NCBI GenBank assembly: GCA_039707655.1
Contig: CM077673.1
Span: forward strand, 506,001-570,000
Reading direction: 5' to 3'
Length of the DNA: 64,000 nt
Source: Elymus sibiricus
Taxonomy: Eukaryota > Streptophyta > Magnoliopsida > Poales > Poaceae
Below are positions 23,301 through 37,300 of this stretch, in pieces. Numbering within the stretch: the stretch's first letter is position 1; the number at the start of each line of letters is the position of its first letter. The position numbers were made by a program, and so were the translations under genes. The notes beneath the pieces were generated by a model. It was not told where the DNA came from and searched no databases. It was given only the letters and a program-made list of their open reading frames with translations.

Positions 23301-26300
23301 CAACGTAATCTCTCGAATTTCCTTCAAAAGGAATTGCCAATGGGTTGAGAAACTTGTACGAAAAACAGCGACGAATGATGTTCTTTGACTTTCATGCCCA
23401 AAAAGTCCTGCTTAAGGCCAAATTTGAGGGTACTCCGGGCATCCTAGCGCAAGCGGGGAGTATTTTCTGGATTCGCATGCTCGCCGTGAGCATTTTGAGT
23501 ACTTGTGGGTCTGAAACGGACACCGAATGTCAAAGTTATGACTGTTTTAGTGAACACCGGTCCATTTTATGGCAGTCCTTGAAAGAACTTCATTTTCCCG
23601 TGACGCGTTTTGCCTCACCGCCCCGAAATTTTGTGTTCTCGATAGTGGAGATATTGTTTCCACATATATATTGACCGATGCCAGGAATGCCCTTTCGTTC
23701 TTGGCTGTCACACACATAAGTTACAGCATGTCACACGGCGAAAACAAGGAGGATAAGGCATATAGCCGCTGGATTTTCATGAATTTACGGCCAAATGGGA
23801 TTGCCCGGATCATAGAGCATCTGTAGAAAGCTACGTTTGCCCCTACCAGGGGGGCTAATTTCTATAATCAACGTAATCTCTTGAATTTCCTTCAAAAGGA
23901 ACGGCCAATGGGTTCAGAAACTTGTCCGAAAACAGCGGCGAATGATGTTCTTTGACTTTCAGGCCCAAAAAGTCCTGCTTAAGGCTGAATTTGAGGGTAC
24001 TCCAGGCATCCTCGTGCAAGCGGAGAGTATTTTATGGATTTACATGCTCGCCGCGAGTATTTTGAGTACTTGTCGGTCCGAAACGGACACCGAATGACAA
24101 AGTTTTGACCGTTTTAGTGAACACCGGTCCATTTTACGGCAGTCCTTGAAAGAACTTCATTTTCCCATGACGCTTTTTGCCTCACCGCCCCGAAATTTTG
24201 TGTCCTCGATAGTGGAGATATTTTTTCCACATATATATTGACCGATCCCAGGAATGCCCTTTTTTCTTGGCTGTGACACACATAAGTTACAGCATGTCAG
24301 ACGGCGAAAACGAGGAGAATCAGGCATATAGCCGCTGGATTTTCTTGAATTTACGGCCAAATGGGATTGCGCGGATCATAGAGCATCTGCAGAAAGCTAT
24401 GTTTGGCCCTACCAGGGGGACTAATGTCTATAATCAATGTAATCTCTCGAATTTCCTTCAAAAGGAATTGCCAATGGGTTGAGAAACTTGTCCGAAAAAC
24501 AGCGGCGAATGAAGTTCTTTGACTTTCAGGCCCAAAAAGTCCTGCTTAAGGCCAAATTTGAGTGTACTCCGGGCATCCTAGTGCAAGCGGGGGTATTTTC
24601 TGGATTCGCACGCTTGCCACGAGCATTTTAAGTACTTGTGGGTCCGAAACGGACACCGAATGACAAAGTTATGACCGTTTTAGTGAACACCGGTCCATTT
24701 TATGGCAGTCCTTGAAAGAACTTCATTTTCCCGTGACGCTTTTTGCCTCACCGCCCCGAAATTTTGTGTCCTCGATAGTGGAGATATTGTTCCCACATAC
24801 ATACTGACCGATGCCAGGAATGCCCTTTCGTTCTTGGCTGTCACACACATAAGTTACAGCATGTCACACGGCGAAAACAAGGAGAATACGGCATAGAGCC
24901 GCTGGATTTTCTTGAATTTATGGCCAAATGGGATTGCCCGGATCATAGAGCATCAGCAGAAAGGTATGTTTGGCCCTACCAGGGGGACTAATGTCTATAA
25001 TCAACGTAATCTCTCGAATTTCCTTCAAAAGGAATTGCCAATGGGTTGAGAAACTTGTCCGAAAAACAGCGACGAATGATGTTCTTTGACTTTGAGGCCC
25101 AAAAAGTCCTGCTTAAGGCCAAATTTGAGGGTACTCCGGGCATCCTAGCGCAAGCGGGGAGTATTTTCTGGATTTGCACGCTCGCCGTGAGCATTTTGAG
25201 TACTTGTGGGTCTGAAATGGACACCGAATGTCAAAGTTATGACTGTTTTAGTGAACACCGGTCCATTTTATGGCAGTCCTTGAAAGAACTTCATTTTCCC
25301 GTGACGCTTTTTGCCTCACCGCCCCGAAATTTTGTGTTCTCGATAGTGGGGATATTGTTTCCACATATATATTGACCGATGCCAGGAATGCCCTTTCGTT
25401 CTTGGCTGTCACACACATAAGTTACAGCATGTCACACGGCGAAAACAAGGAGGATAAGGCATATAGCCGCTGGATTTTCTTGAATTTACGGCCAAATGGG
25501 ATTGCCCAGATCATAGAGCATCTGTAGAAAGCTACGTTTGCCCCTACCAGGGGGGCTAATCTCTATAATCAACGTAATATCTTGAATTTCCTTCAAAAGG
25601 AAGGGCCAATGGGTTCAGAAACTTGTCCGAAAACAGCGGCGAATGATGTTCTTTGACTTTCTGGCCCAAAAAGTCCTGCTTAAGGCTAAATTTGAGGGTA
25701 CTCCAGGCATCCTGGCGCTAGCGGGGAGTATTTTCTGGATTCACATGCTCGCCGCGAGTATTTGGAGTACTTGTCGGTCTGAAACGGACACCGAATTACA
25801 AAGTTATGACCGTTTTAGTGAACACCGGTACATTTTATGGCAGTCCTTGAAAGAACTTCATTTTCCCGTGACGCTTTTTGCCTCACCGCCCCGAAATTTT
25901 GTGTCCTCGATAGTGGTGATATTGTTCCCACATACATACTGACCGATGCCAGGAATTCCCTTTCGTTCTTGGCTGTCACACACATAAGTTACAGCATGTC
26001 ACACGGCGAAAACAAGGAGAATACGGCATAGAGCCGCTGGATTTTCTTGAATTTATGGCCAAATGGGATTGCCCGGATCATAGAGCATCAGCAGAAAGGT
26101 ATGTTTGGCCCTACCAGGGGGACTAATGTCTATAATCAACGTAATCTCTCGAATTTCCTTCAAAAGGAATTGCCAATGGGTTGAGAAACTTGTCCGAAAA
26201 ACTGTGGCGAATGATGTTCTTTGACTTTCCGGCCCAAAAAGTTATGCTTAAGGCCAAATTTGAGGGTACTCCGGGCATCCTGGTGCAAGCGGGTGTATTT

Positions 26301-27538
26301 TCTGGATTCGCACGCTTGCCACGAGCATTTTAAGTACTTGTGGGTCCGAAACGGACACCGAATGACAAAGTTATGACCGTTTTAGTGAACACCGGTCCAT
26401 TTTATGGCAGTCCTTGAAAGAACTTCATTTTCCCGTGACGCTTTTTGCCTCACCGCCCCGAAATTTTGTGTCCTCGATAGTGGAGATATTGTTCCCACAT
26501 ACATACTAACCGATGCCAGGAATGCCCTTTCCTTCTTGGCTGTCACACACATAAGTTACAGCATGTCACACGGCGAAAACAAGGAGAATACGGCATAGAG
26601 CCGCTGGATTTTCTTGAATTTATGGCCAAATGGGATTGCCCGGATCATAGAGCATCAGCAGAAAGGTATGTTTGGCCCTACCAGTGGGACTAATGTCTAT
26701 AATCAACGTAATCTCTCGAATTTCCTTCAAAAGGAATTGCCAATGGGTTGAGAAACTTGTCCGAAAAACAGCGACGAATATTGTTCTTTGACTTTGAGGT
26801 CCAAAAAGTCCTGCTTAAGGACAAATTTGAGGGTACTCCGGGCATCCTAGCGCAAGCGGGTAGTATTTTCTGGATTCGCACGCTCGCCGTGAGCATTTTG
26901 AGTACTTGTGGGTCTGAAATGGACACCGAATGTCAAAGTTATGACTGTTTTAGTGAACACCGGTCCATTTTATGGCAGTCCTTGAAAGAACTTCATTTTC
27001 CTGTGACGCTTTTTGCCTCACCGCCCCGAAATTTTGTGTTCTCGATAGTGGGGATATTGTTTCCACATATATATTGACCGATGCCAGGAATGCCCTTTCG
27101 TTCTTGGCTGTCACACACATAAGTTACAGCATGTCACACGGCGAAAACAAGGAGGATAAGGCATATAGCCGCTAGATTTTCTTGAATTTACGGCCAAATG
27201 GGATTGCCCGGATCATAGAGCATCTGTAGAAAGCTACGTTTGCCCCTACCAGGGGGGCTAATCTCTATAATCAACGTAATCTCTTGAATTTCCTTCAAAA
27301 GGAAGGGCCAATGGGTTCAGAAACTTGTCCGAAAACAGTGGCGAATGATGTTCTTTGACTTTCAGGCCCAAAAAGTCCTGCTTAAGGCTTAATTTGAGGG
27401 TACTCCAGGCATCCTAGCGCTAGCGGGGAGTATTTTCTGGATTCACATGCTCGCCGCGAGTATTTGGAGTACTTGTCGGTCTGAAACGGACACCGAATTA
27501 CAAAGTTATGACCGTTTTAGTGAACACCAGTACATTTT
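17329..27538. repeat. Array segment 2: A-B-C trimers with the catgtcagac and aaggaggataagg variants
   Basis: Anchors: 17,329 B, 17,895 C, 18,462 A, 19,030 B, 19,597 C, 20,164 A, 20,732 C, 21,299 A, 21,867 B, 22,434 C, 23,001 A, 23,569 B, 24,135 C, 24,702 A, 25,270 B, 25,837 A/C hybrid, 26,404 A, 26,972 B. The B variant with aaggaggataagg recurs at 19,030, 21,867, 23,569, 25,270 and 26,972: steps of five monomers once, then three monomers (1,701-1,702 bp) three times. This is the clearest HOR periodicity in this part. At 20,732 and 25,837 the order skips or merges types. Confidence 0.88.
20102..20118. repeat. Monomer dyad 2 (example): 7-bp arms, 3-bp spacer
   Basis: gtgtccg-aaa-cggacac is a perfect inverted repeat here. 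Most monomers keep the 13-base core gtccg-aaa-cggac about 65-75 bp before the next anchor. Two short-loop dyads per monomer could extrude small hairpins. Confidence 0.85.
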
Positions 27539-30500
27539 ATGGCAGTCCTTGAAAGAACTTCATTTTCCCGTGACGCTTTTTGCCTCACCGCCCCGAAATT
27601 TTGTGTCCTCGATAGTGGAGATATTTTTTCCACTTATATATTGACTGATGCCAGGAATGCCCTTTCGTTCTTGGCTCTGACACACATAAGTTACAGCATG
27701 TCAGACGGCGAAAGCGAGGAGAATAAGGCATATAGCCGCAGGATTTTCTTAAATTTACGGCCAAATGGGATTGCGCGGATCCTAGAGCATCTGTAGAAAG
27801 CTATGTTTGGCCCTACCAGGGGGACTAATGTCTATAATCAACGTAATCTCTCGAATTTCCTTCAAAAGGAATTGCCAATGGGTTGAGAAACTTGTCCGAA
27901 AAACCGTGGCGGATGATGTTCTTTGACTTTCAGGCCCAAAAAGTCCTGCTTAAGGACAAATTTGCGGGTACGCCGGGCATCCTGGTGCAAGTGGGGAGTA
28001 TTTTCTGGATTCGCACGCTCGCCGTGAGCATTTTGAGTACTTGTGGGTCCGAAACGGACACCGAATGACAAAGTTATGACCGATTTAGTGAACACCGGTC
28101 CATTTTATGGCAGTCCTTGAAAGAACTTCATTTTCCCGTGACGCTTTTTGCCTCACCGCCCCAAAATTTTGTGTCCTCGATAGTGGAGATATTTTTTCCA
28201 CATATATATTGACCGATGCCAGGAATGCCCTTTCGATCTTGGCTGTGACACACATAAGTTACAGCATGTCACACGGCGAAAACGAGGAGAATAAGGCATA
28301 TAGCCGCTGGATTTTCTTGAATTTACGGCCAAATGGGATTGCGCAGATCATAGAGCATCTGTAGAAAGCTATGTTTGGCCCTACCAGGGGGACTAATGTC
28401 TATAATCAATGTAATCTCTCAAATTTCCTTCAAAAGGAATTGCCAATGGGTTGAGAAACTTGTCCGAAAAACAGCGGCGAATGATGTTCTTTGACTTTCA
28501 GGCCCAAAAAGTCTTGCTTAAGGCCAAATTTGAGGGTACTCCGGGCATCCTGGTGCAAGCGGGGGTATTTTCTAGATTCGCACGCTTGCCGCGAGCATTT
28601 TAAGTACTTGTGGGTCCGAAACGGACACCGAATGACAAAGTTATGACCGTTTTAGTGAACACCGGTCCATTTTATGGCAGTCCTTGAAAGAACTTCATTT
28701 TCCCGTGACGCTTTTTGCCTCACCGCCCCGAAATTTTGTGTCCTCGATAGTGGAGATATTGTTCCCACGTATATATTGACCGATGCCAGGAATGCCCTTT
28801 CGTTCTTGGCTGTCACACTCATAAGTTACAGCATGGCACACGGCGAAAACAAGGAGAATAAGGCATATAGCCGCTGGATTTTCTTGAATTTACGGCCAAA
28901 TGGGATCGCCCGGATCATAGAGCATCAGCAGAAAGCTATGTTTGGCCCTACCAGGGGGACTAATGTCTATAATCAATGTAATCTCTCGAATTTACTTCAA
29001 AAGGAATTGCCAATGGGTTGAGAAACTTGTCCGAAAAACAGCGGCGGATGATGTTCTTTGACTTTCAGGCCCAAAAAGTCCTGCTTGAGGCCAAATTTGA
29101 GGGTTCTCCGGGCATCCTAGCGCAAGCAGGAGAGTATTTTCTGGATTCGCACACTCGCCGTGAGCATTCTGAGTACTTGTGGGTCCGCAACGTACACCGA
29201 ATGACAAAGTTATGACCGTTTTAGTAAACACCGGTCCATTTTATGGCAGTCCTTGAAAGAACTTCATTTTCCCATGACGCTTTTTGCCTCACCGCCCCGA
29301 AATTTTGTGTCCTCGATAGTGGAGATATTGTTTCCACATATATATTGACCGATGCCAGGAATGCCCTTTCGTTCTTGGCTGTCACACAGATAAGTTACAA
29401 CATGTCACACGGCGAAAACAAGGAGAATAAGGCATATAGCCACTGAATTTCTTGAATTTACGGCCATATGGGATTGCCCAGATCATAGAGAATCTGTAGA
29501 AAGCTATGTTTGCCCCTACCAGGGGGGCTTATGTCTATAATCAACGTAATCTCTCGAATTTACTTCAAAAGGAATTGCCAATGGGTTGAGAAACTTGTCC
29601 GAAAACAGCGGCGAATGATGTTCTTTGACTTTCAGGCCCAAAAAGTCCTGCTTAAGGCTAAATTTGAGGGTACTCCGGGCATCCTGGCGCAAGCGGCGAG
29701 TATTTTCTGGATTCACATGCTCGCCGTGAGTATTTTGAGTACTTGTCGGTCCGAAACGGACACCGAATGACAAAGTTATGACCGTTTTAGTGAACACCGG
29801 TCCATTTTACGGCAGTCCTTGAAAGAACTTCATTTTCCCATGACGCTTTTTGCCTCACCGCCTCGAAATTTTGTGTCCTCGATAGTGGAGATATTGTTTC
29901 CACATATATATTGACCGATGCCAGGAATGGCCTTTCGTTCTTGGCTGTGACACACATAAGTTACAGCATGTCACACGGTGAAAACGAGCAGAATAAGCCA
30001 TATAGCCGCTGGATTTTCTTGAATTTACGGCCAAATGGGATTGCGCGGATCATAGAGCATCTGCAGAAAGCTATGTTTGGCCCTACCAGGGGGACTAATG
30101 TCTATAATCAATGTAATCTCTCGAATTTCCTTCAAAAGGAATTGCCAATGGATTGAGAAACTTGTCCGAAAAACAACGGCGAATGATGTTCTTTGACTTT
30201 CAGGCCCAAAAAGTTATGCTTAAGGCCAAATTTGAGGGTACTCCGGCATCCTGGTGCAAGTGGGGGTATTTTCTGGATTCGCACGCTTGCCGCGAGCATT
30301 TTAAGTACTTGTGGGTCCAAAACGGACACCGAATGACAAAGTTATGAACGTTTTAGTGAACATCGGTCCATTTTATGGCAGTCCTTGAAAGAACTTCATT
30401 TTCCCGTGACGCTTTTTGCCTCACCGCCCCAAAATATTGTGTCCTCGATAGTGGAGATATTGTTCCCACATATATATTGACCGATGCCAGGAATGCCCTT

Positions 30501-30942
30501 TCGTTCTTGGCTGTCACACACATAAGTTACAGCATGTCACACGGCGAAAACAAGGAGAATAAGGCATATAGCCGCTGGATTTTCTTGAATTTACGGCCAA
30601 ATGTGATTGCCCGGATCATAGAGAATCAGCAGAAAGCTATGTTTGGCCCTACCAGGGGGACTAATGTCTATAATCAACGTAATCTCTCGAATTTCCTTTA
30701 AAAGGAATTGCCAATGGGTTGAGAAACTTGTCCGAAAAACAGCGGCGAATGATGTTCTTTGACTTTCAGGCCCAAAAAGTCCTGCTTAAGGCCAAATTTG
30801 AGGGTACTCCGGGCCTCCTAGCGCATGCGGGGAGTATTTTCTGGATTCGCACACTCGCCGTGAGCATTTTGAGTACTTGTGGGTCCGAAACGGACACCTA
30901 ATGTCAAAGTTATGACCGTTTTAGTGAACACCGGTCCATTTT
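27539..30942. repeat. Six-monomer block, copy 1 of a 3.4-kb tandem duplication
   Basis: Anchors 27,539 (C/A hybrid), 28,107 C, 28,674 A, 29,243 B, 29,810 C, 30,375 A. Each has a partner 3,402-3,404 bp further on with the same private variants, for example the gacggcgaaagcgagg and gccgcaggattttctta changes at 27,539/30,943, the catggcacacggcg change at 28,674/32,078, and the one-base loss in actccggcatcc near 30,241/33,643. Confidence 0.9.
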
Positions 30943-33900
30943 ATGGCAGTCCTTCAAAGAACTTCATTTTCCCGTGACGCTTTTTGCCTCACCGCCCCGA
31001 AATTTTGTGTCCTCGATAGTGGAGATATTTTTTCCACTTTTATATTGACCGATGCCAGGAATGCCCTTTCGTTCTTGGCTCTGACACACATAAGTTACAG
31101 CATGTCAGACGGCGAAAGCGAGGAGAATAAGGCATATAGCCGCAGGATTTTCTTAAATTTACGGCCAAATGGGATTGCGCGGATCCTAGAGCATCTGTAG
31201 AAAGCTATGTATGGCCCTACCAGGGGGACTAATGTCTATAATCAACGTAATCTCTCGAATTTCCTTCAAAAGGAATTGCCAATGGGTTGAGAAACTTGTC
31301 CGAAAAACCGTGGCGGATGATGTTCTTTGACTTTCAGGCCCAAAAAGTCCTACTTAAGGCCAAATTTGAGGGTACGCCGGGCATCCTGGTGCAAGCGGGG
31401 AGTATTTTCTGGATTCGCACGCTCGCCGTGAGCATTTTGAGTACTTGTGGGTCCGAAACGGACACCGAATGACAAAGTTATGACCGATTTAGTGAACACC
31501 GGTCCATTTTATGGCAGTCTTTGAAAGAAGTTCATTTTCCCGTGACGGTTTTTGCCTCACCGCCCCGAAATTTTATGTCCTCGATAGTGGAGATATTTTT
31601 TCCATATATATATTGACCGATGCCAGGAATACCCTTTCGATCTTGGCTGTCACACACATAAGTTACAGCATGTCACACGGCGAAAACGAGGAGAATAAGG
31701 CATATAGCCGCTGGATTTTCTTGAATTTACGGCCAAATGGGATTGCGCAGATCATAGAGCATCTGTAGAAAGCTATGTTTGGCCCTACCAGGGGGACTAA
31801 TGTCTATAATCAATGTAATCTCTCAAATTTCCTTCAAAAGGAATTGCCAATGGGTTGAGAAACTTGTCCGAAAAACAGCGGCGAATGATGTTCTTTAACT
31901 TTCAGGCCCAAAAAGTCCTGCTTAAGGCCAAATTTGAGGGTACTCCGGGTATCCTGGTGCAAGCGGGGGTATTTTCTGGATTCGCACGCTTGCCGCGAGC
32001 ATTTTAAGTACTTGTGGGTCCGAAACGGACACCGAATGACAAAGTTATGACCATTTTAGTGAACACCGGTCCATTTTATGGCAGTCCTTGAAAGAACTTC
32101 ATTTTCCCGTGACGCTTTTTGCCTCACCGCCCCGAAATTTTGTGTCCTCGATAGTGGAGATATTGTTCCCACGTATATATTGACCGATGCCAGGAATGCC
32201 CTTTCATTCTTGGCTGTCACACTCATAAGTTACAGCATGGCACACGGCGAAAACAAGGAGAATAAGGCATATAGCCGCTGGATTTTCTTGAATTTACGGC
32301 CAAATGGGATCGCCCGGATCATAGAGGATCAGCAGAAAGCTATGTTTGGCCCTACCAGGGGGACTAATGTCTATAATCAATGTAATCTCTCGAATTTCCT
32401 TCAAAAGGAATTGCCAATGGGTTGAGAAACTTGTCCGAAAAACAGCGGCGGATGATGTTCTTTGACTTTCAGGCCTAAAAAGTCCTGCTTGAGGCCAAAT
32501 TTGAGGGTACTCCGGGCATCCTAGCGCAAGCGGGGAGTATTTTCTGGATTCGCACACTCGCCGTGAGCATTTTGAGTACTTGTGGGTCCGAAACGTACAC
32601 CGAATGACAAAGTTATGACCGTTTTAGTAAACACCGGTCCATTTTATGGCAGTCCTTGAAAGAACTTCATTTTCCCGTGACGCTTTTTGCCTCACCGCCC
32701 CGAATTTTGTGTCCTCGATAGTGGAGATATTGTTTCCACATATATATTGACCGATGCCAGGAATGCCCTTTCGTTCTTGGCTGTCACACACATAAGTTAC
32801 AGCATGTCACACGGCGAAAACAAGGAGAATAAGGCATATAGCCACTGAATTTCCTGAATTTACGGCCAAATGGGATTGCCCGGATCATAGAGAATCTGTA
32901 GAAAGCTATGTTTGCCCCTACCAGGGGGGCTAATGTCTATAATCAACGTAATCTCTTGAATTTCCTTCAAAAGGAAGGGCCAATGGGTTTAGAAACTTGT
33001 CCGAAAACAGCGGCGAATGATGTGCTTTGACTTTCAGGCCCAAAAAGTCCTGCTTAAGGCTAAATTTGAGGGTACTCCGGGCATCCTAGCGCAAGCAGTG
33101 ACTATTTTCTGGATTCACATGCTCGCCGCGAGTATTTTGAGTACTTGTCGGTCCGAAACGGACACCGAATGACAAAGTTATGACCGTTTTAGTGAACACC
33201 GGTCCATTTTACGGCAGTCCTTGAAAGAACTTCATTTTCCCATGACGCTTTTTGCCTCACCGCCCCGAAATTTTGTGTCCTCGATAGTGGAGATATTTTT
33301 TCCACATATATATTGACCGATCCCAGGAATGCCCTTTCGTTCTTGGCTGTGACACACATAAGTTACAGCATGTCACACGGTGAAAACGAGGAGAATAAGC
33401 CATATAGCCGCTGGATTTTCTTGAATTTACGGCCAAATGGGATTGCGCGGATCATAGAGCATCTGCAGAAAGCTATGTTTGGCCCTACCAGGGGGACTAA
33501 TGTCTATAATCAATGTAATCTCTGGAATTTCCTTCAAAAGGAATTGCCAATGGATTGAGAAACTTGTCCGAAATACAACGGCGAATGATGTTCTTTGACT
33601 TTCAGGCCCAAAAAGTTATGCTTAAGGCGAAATTTGAGGGTACTCCGGCATCCTGGTGCAAGTGGGGGTATTTTCTGGATTCGCACGCTTGCCGCGAGCA
33701 TTTTAAGTACTTGTGGGTCCAAAACGGACACCGAATGACAAAGTTATGACTGTTTTAGTGAACACCGGTCCATTTTATGGCAGTCCTTGAAAGAACTTCA
33801 TTTTCCCGTGACGCTTTTTGCCTCACCGCCCCAAAATTTTGTGTCCTCGATAGTGGAGATATTGTTCCCACATATATATTGACCGATGCCAGGAATGCCC

Positions 33901-34344
33901 TTTCGTTCTTGGCTGTCACACACATAAGTTACAGCATGTCACACGGCGAAAACAAGGAGAATAAGGCATATAGCCGCTGGATTTTCTTGAATTTACGGCC
34001 AAATGCGATTGCCCGGATCATAGAGCATCAGCAGAAAGCTATGTTTGGCCCTACCAGGGGGACTAATGTATATAATCAACGTAATCTCTCGAATTTCCTT
34101 TAAAAGGAATTGCCAATGGGTTGAGAAACTTGTCCGAAAAACAGCGGCGAATGATGTTCTTTGACTTTCAGGCCCAAAAAGTCCTGCTTAAGGCCAAATT
34201 TGAGGGTACTCCGGGCATCCTAGCGCATGCGGGGAGTATTTTCTGGATTCGCACACTCGCCGTGAGCATTTTGAGTACTTGTGGGTCCGAAATGGACACC
34301 TAATGACAAAGTTATGACCGTTTTAGTGAACACCGGTCCATTTT
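30943..34344. repeat. Six-monomer block, copy 2 of the 3.4-kb tandem duplication
   Basis: Anchors 30,943 (C/A), 31,511 C, 32,078 A, 32,646 B, 33,212 C, 33,777 A. Between 30,375-30,900 and 33,777-34,302 I see seven mismatches, about 98-99 percent identity. Similarity to copy 1 ends at about 34,340, where a B monomer follows in place of the C/A hybrid. Confidence 0.9.
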
Positions 34345-37300
34345 ATGGCAGTCCTTGAAAGAACTTCATTTTCCCGTGACGCTTTTTGCCTCACCGCCCC
34401 GAAATTTTGTGTCCTCGATAGTGGAGATATTGTTTCCACATATATATTGACCGATGCCAGGAATGCCCTTTCATTCTTGGCTATCACACACATAAGTTAC
34501 AGCATGTCACACGGCGAAAACAAGGAGAATAAGGCATATAGCCGCTGGATTTTCTTGAATTTACGGCCAAATGGGATTGCCCGGATCATAGAGCATCTGT
34601 AGAAAGCTACGTTTGCCCCTACCAGGGGGGCTAATGTCTATAATCAACGTAATCTCTTGAATTTCCTTCAAAAGGAAGGGCCAATGGGTTCAGAAACTTG
34701 TCCGAAAACAGCGGCGAATGATGTTCTTCGACTTTCAGGCACAAAAAGTCCTGCTTAAGGCTAAATTTGAGGGTACTCCAGGCATCTTGGCGCAAGCGGG
34801 GAGTATTTTGTGGATTCACATGCTCGCCGCGAGTATTTTGAGTAATTGTCGGTCCGAAACGGACACCGAATGACAAAGTTATGACCGTTTTAGTGAACAC
34901 CGGTCCATTTTATGGCAGTCCTTGAAAGAACTTCGTTTTCCCGTGACGCTTTTTGCCTCACCGCCCCGAAATTTTGTGGCCTCGATAGTGGAGATATTTT
35001 TTCCACATATATATTGACCGATGCCAGGAATGCCCTTTCGTTCTTGGCTGTGACACACATAAGTTACAGCACGTCACGGCCAAATGGGATTGCGCGGATC
35101 ATAGAGCATCTGCAGAAAGCTATGTTTGGCCCTACCAAGGGGACTAATGTCTATAATCAATGTAATCTCTCGAATTTCCTTCAAAAGGAATTGCCAATGG
35201 GTTGAGAAAGTTTTCCGAACAACAGCGGCGAATGATGTTCTTTGACTTTTAGGCCCTAAAAGTCCTACTTAAAGCCAAATTTGAGGGTACTCCAGGCATC
35301 CTGGTGCAAGCGGGGGTATTTTCTAGATTCGCACGCTTTCCGCGAGCATTTTAAGTACTTGTGGGTCCGAAACGGACACCGAATGACAAAGTTATGACCA
35401 TTTTAGTGAACACTGGTGCATTTAATGGCAGTCCTTGAAAGAACTTCATTTTCCCGTGACGCTTTTTGCCTCACCGCCCCGAAATTTTGTGTCCTCGATA
35501 GTGGATATATTGTTCCCACATATATATTGACCGATGCCAGGAATGCCCTTTCGTTCTTGGCTGTCACACACATAAGTTACAGCATGTTACACGGCGAAAA
35601 CAAGGAGAATAAGGCATATAGCCGCTGGATTTTCTTGAATTTACGGCCAAATGGGATTGCCCGGATCATAGAGCATCAGCAGAAAGCTATGTTTGTCCCT
35701 ACCAGGGGGACTAATGTCTATAATCAACGTAATCTCTCGAATTTTCTTCAAAAGGAATTGCCAATGGGTTGAGAAACTTGTCCGAAAAACAGTGGCGAAA
35801 GATGTTCTTTGACTTCCAGGCCCAAAAAGTCCTGCTTAAGGCCAAATTTGAGGGTACTCCGGGCATCCTAGCACAAGCGGGGAGTATTTTCTAGATTCGC
35901 ACGCTCGCCGTGAGCATTTTGAGTACTTGTGGGTCCGAAACGGACACCGAATGACAAAGTTATGACCGTTTTAGTGAACACCGGTCCATTTTATTTCAGT
36001 CCTTGAAAGAACTTCATTTTGCCGTGACGCTTTTTGCCTCACCGCCCCGAAATTTTGTGTCCTCGATAGTGGAGATATTGTTTCCACATATATATTGACC
36101 GATGCAAGGAATGCCCTTTCATTCTTGGCTGTCACACACATCAGTTACAGCATGCACACGGCGAAAACAAGGAGAATAAGGCATATAGCCGCTGGATTTT
36201 CTTGAATTTACGGCCAAATGGGATTGCCCGGATCATAGAGCATTTGTAGAAAGCTACGTTTGCCCCTACCAGGGGGGCTACTATCTATAATCAACGTAAT
36301 CTCTTGAATTTCCTTCAAAAGGAAGGGCCAATGGGTTCAGAATCTTGTCCGAAAACAGCGGCGAATGATGCTCGTTGACTTTCAGGCCCAAAAAGTCCTG
36401 CTTAAGGCCAATTTGAGGGTACTCCGGGCATCCTAGCGCAAGCGGGGAGTATTTTCTGGATTCGCACGCTCGCCGTGAGCATTTTGAGTACTTGTGGGTC
36501 CGAAACGGACACCGAATGACAAAGTTATGACCGTTTTAGTGAACACCGGTCCATTTTATGGCAGTCCTTGAAAGAACTTCATTTTCCCGTGACGCTTTTT
36601 GCCTCACCGCCCCAAATTTTTGTGTCCTCGATAGTGGAGATATTGTTTCCACATATATATTGACCGATGCCAGGAATGCCCTTTCGTTCTTGGCTGTCAC
36701 ACACATAAGTTACAGCATGTCACACGGCGAAAACAAGGAGAATAAGGCATATAGCCGCTGGATTTTCTTGAATTTACGGCCAAATGGGATTGCCCGGATC
36801 ATAGAGCATCTGTAGAAAGCTACGTTTGCCCCTACCAGGGGGGCTAATGTCTAAAATCAACGTAATCTCTTGAATTTCCTTCAAAAGGAAGGGCCAATGG
36901 GTTCAGAAACTTGTCCGAAAACAACGGCGAATGATGTTCTTCGACTTTCAGGCCCAAAAAGTCCTGCTTAAGGCTGAATTTGAGGGTACTCCAGGCATCC
37001 TGGCGCAAGCGGGGAGTATTTTCTGGATTCACATGCTCGCCGCGAGTATTTTGAGTACTTGTCGGTCCGAAACGGACACCGAATGACAAAGTTATGACTG
37101 TTTTAGTGAACACCGGTCCATTTTATGGCAGTCCTTGAAAGAACTTCATTTTCCCGTGACGCTTTTTGCCTCACCGCCCCGAAATTTTGTGTCCTCGATA
37201 GTGGAGATATTGTTTCCACATATATATTGACCGATGCCAGGAATGCCCTTTCATTCTTGGCTTTGACACACATAAGTTACAGCACATCACAGGGCGAAAA

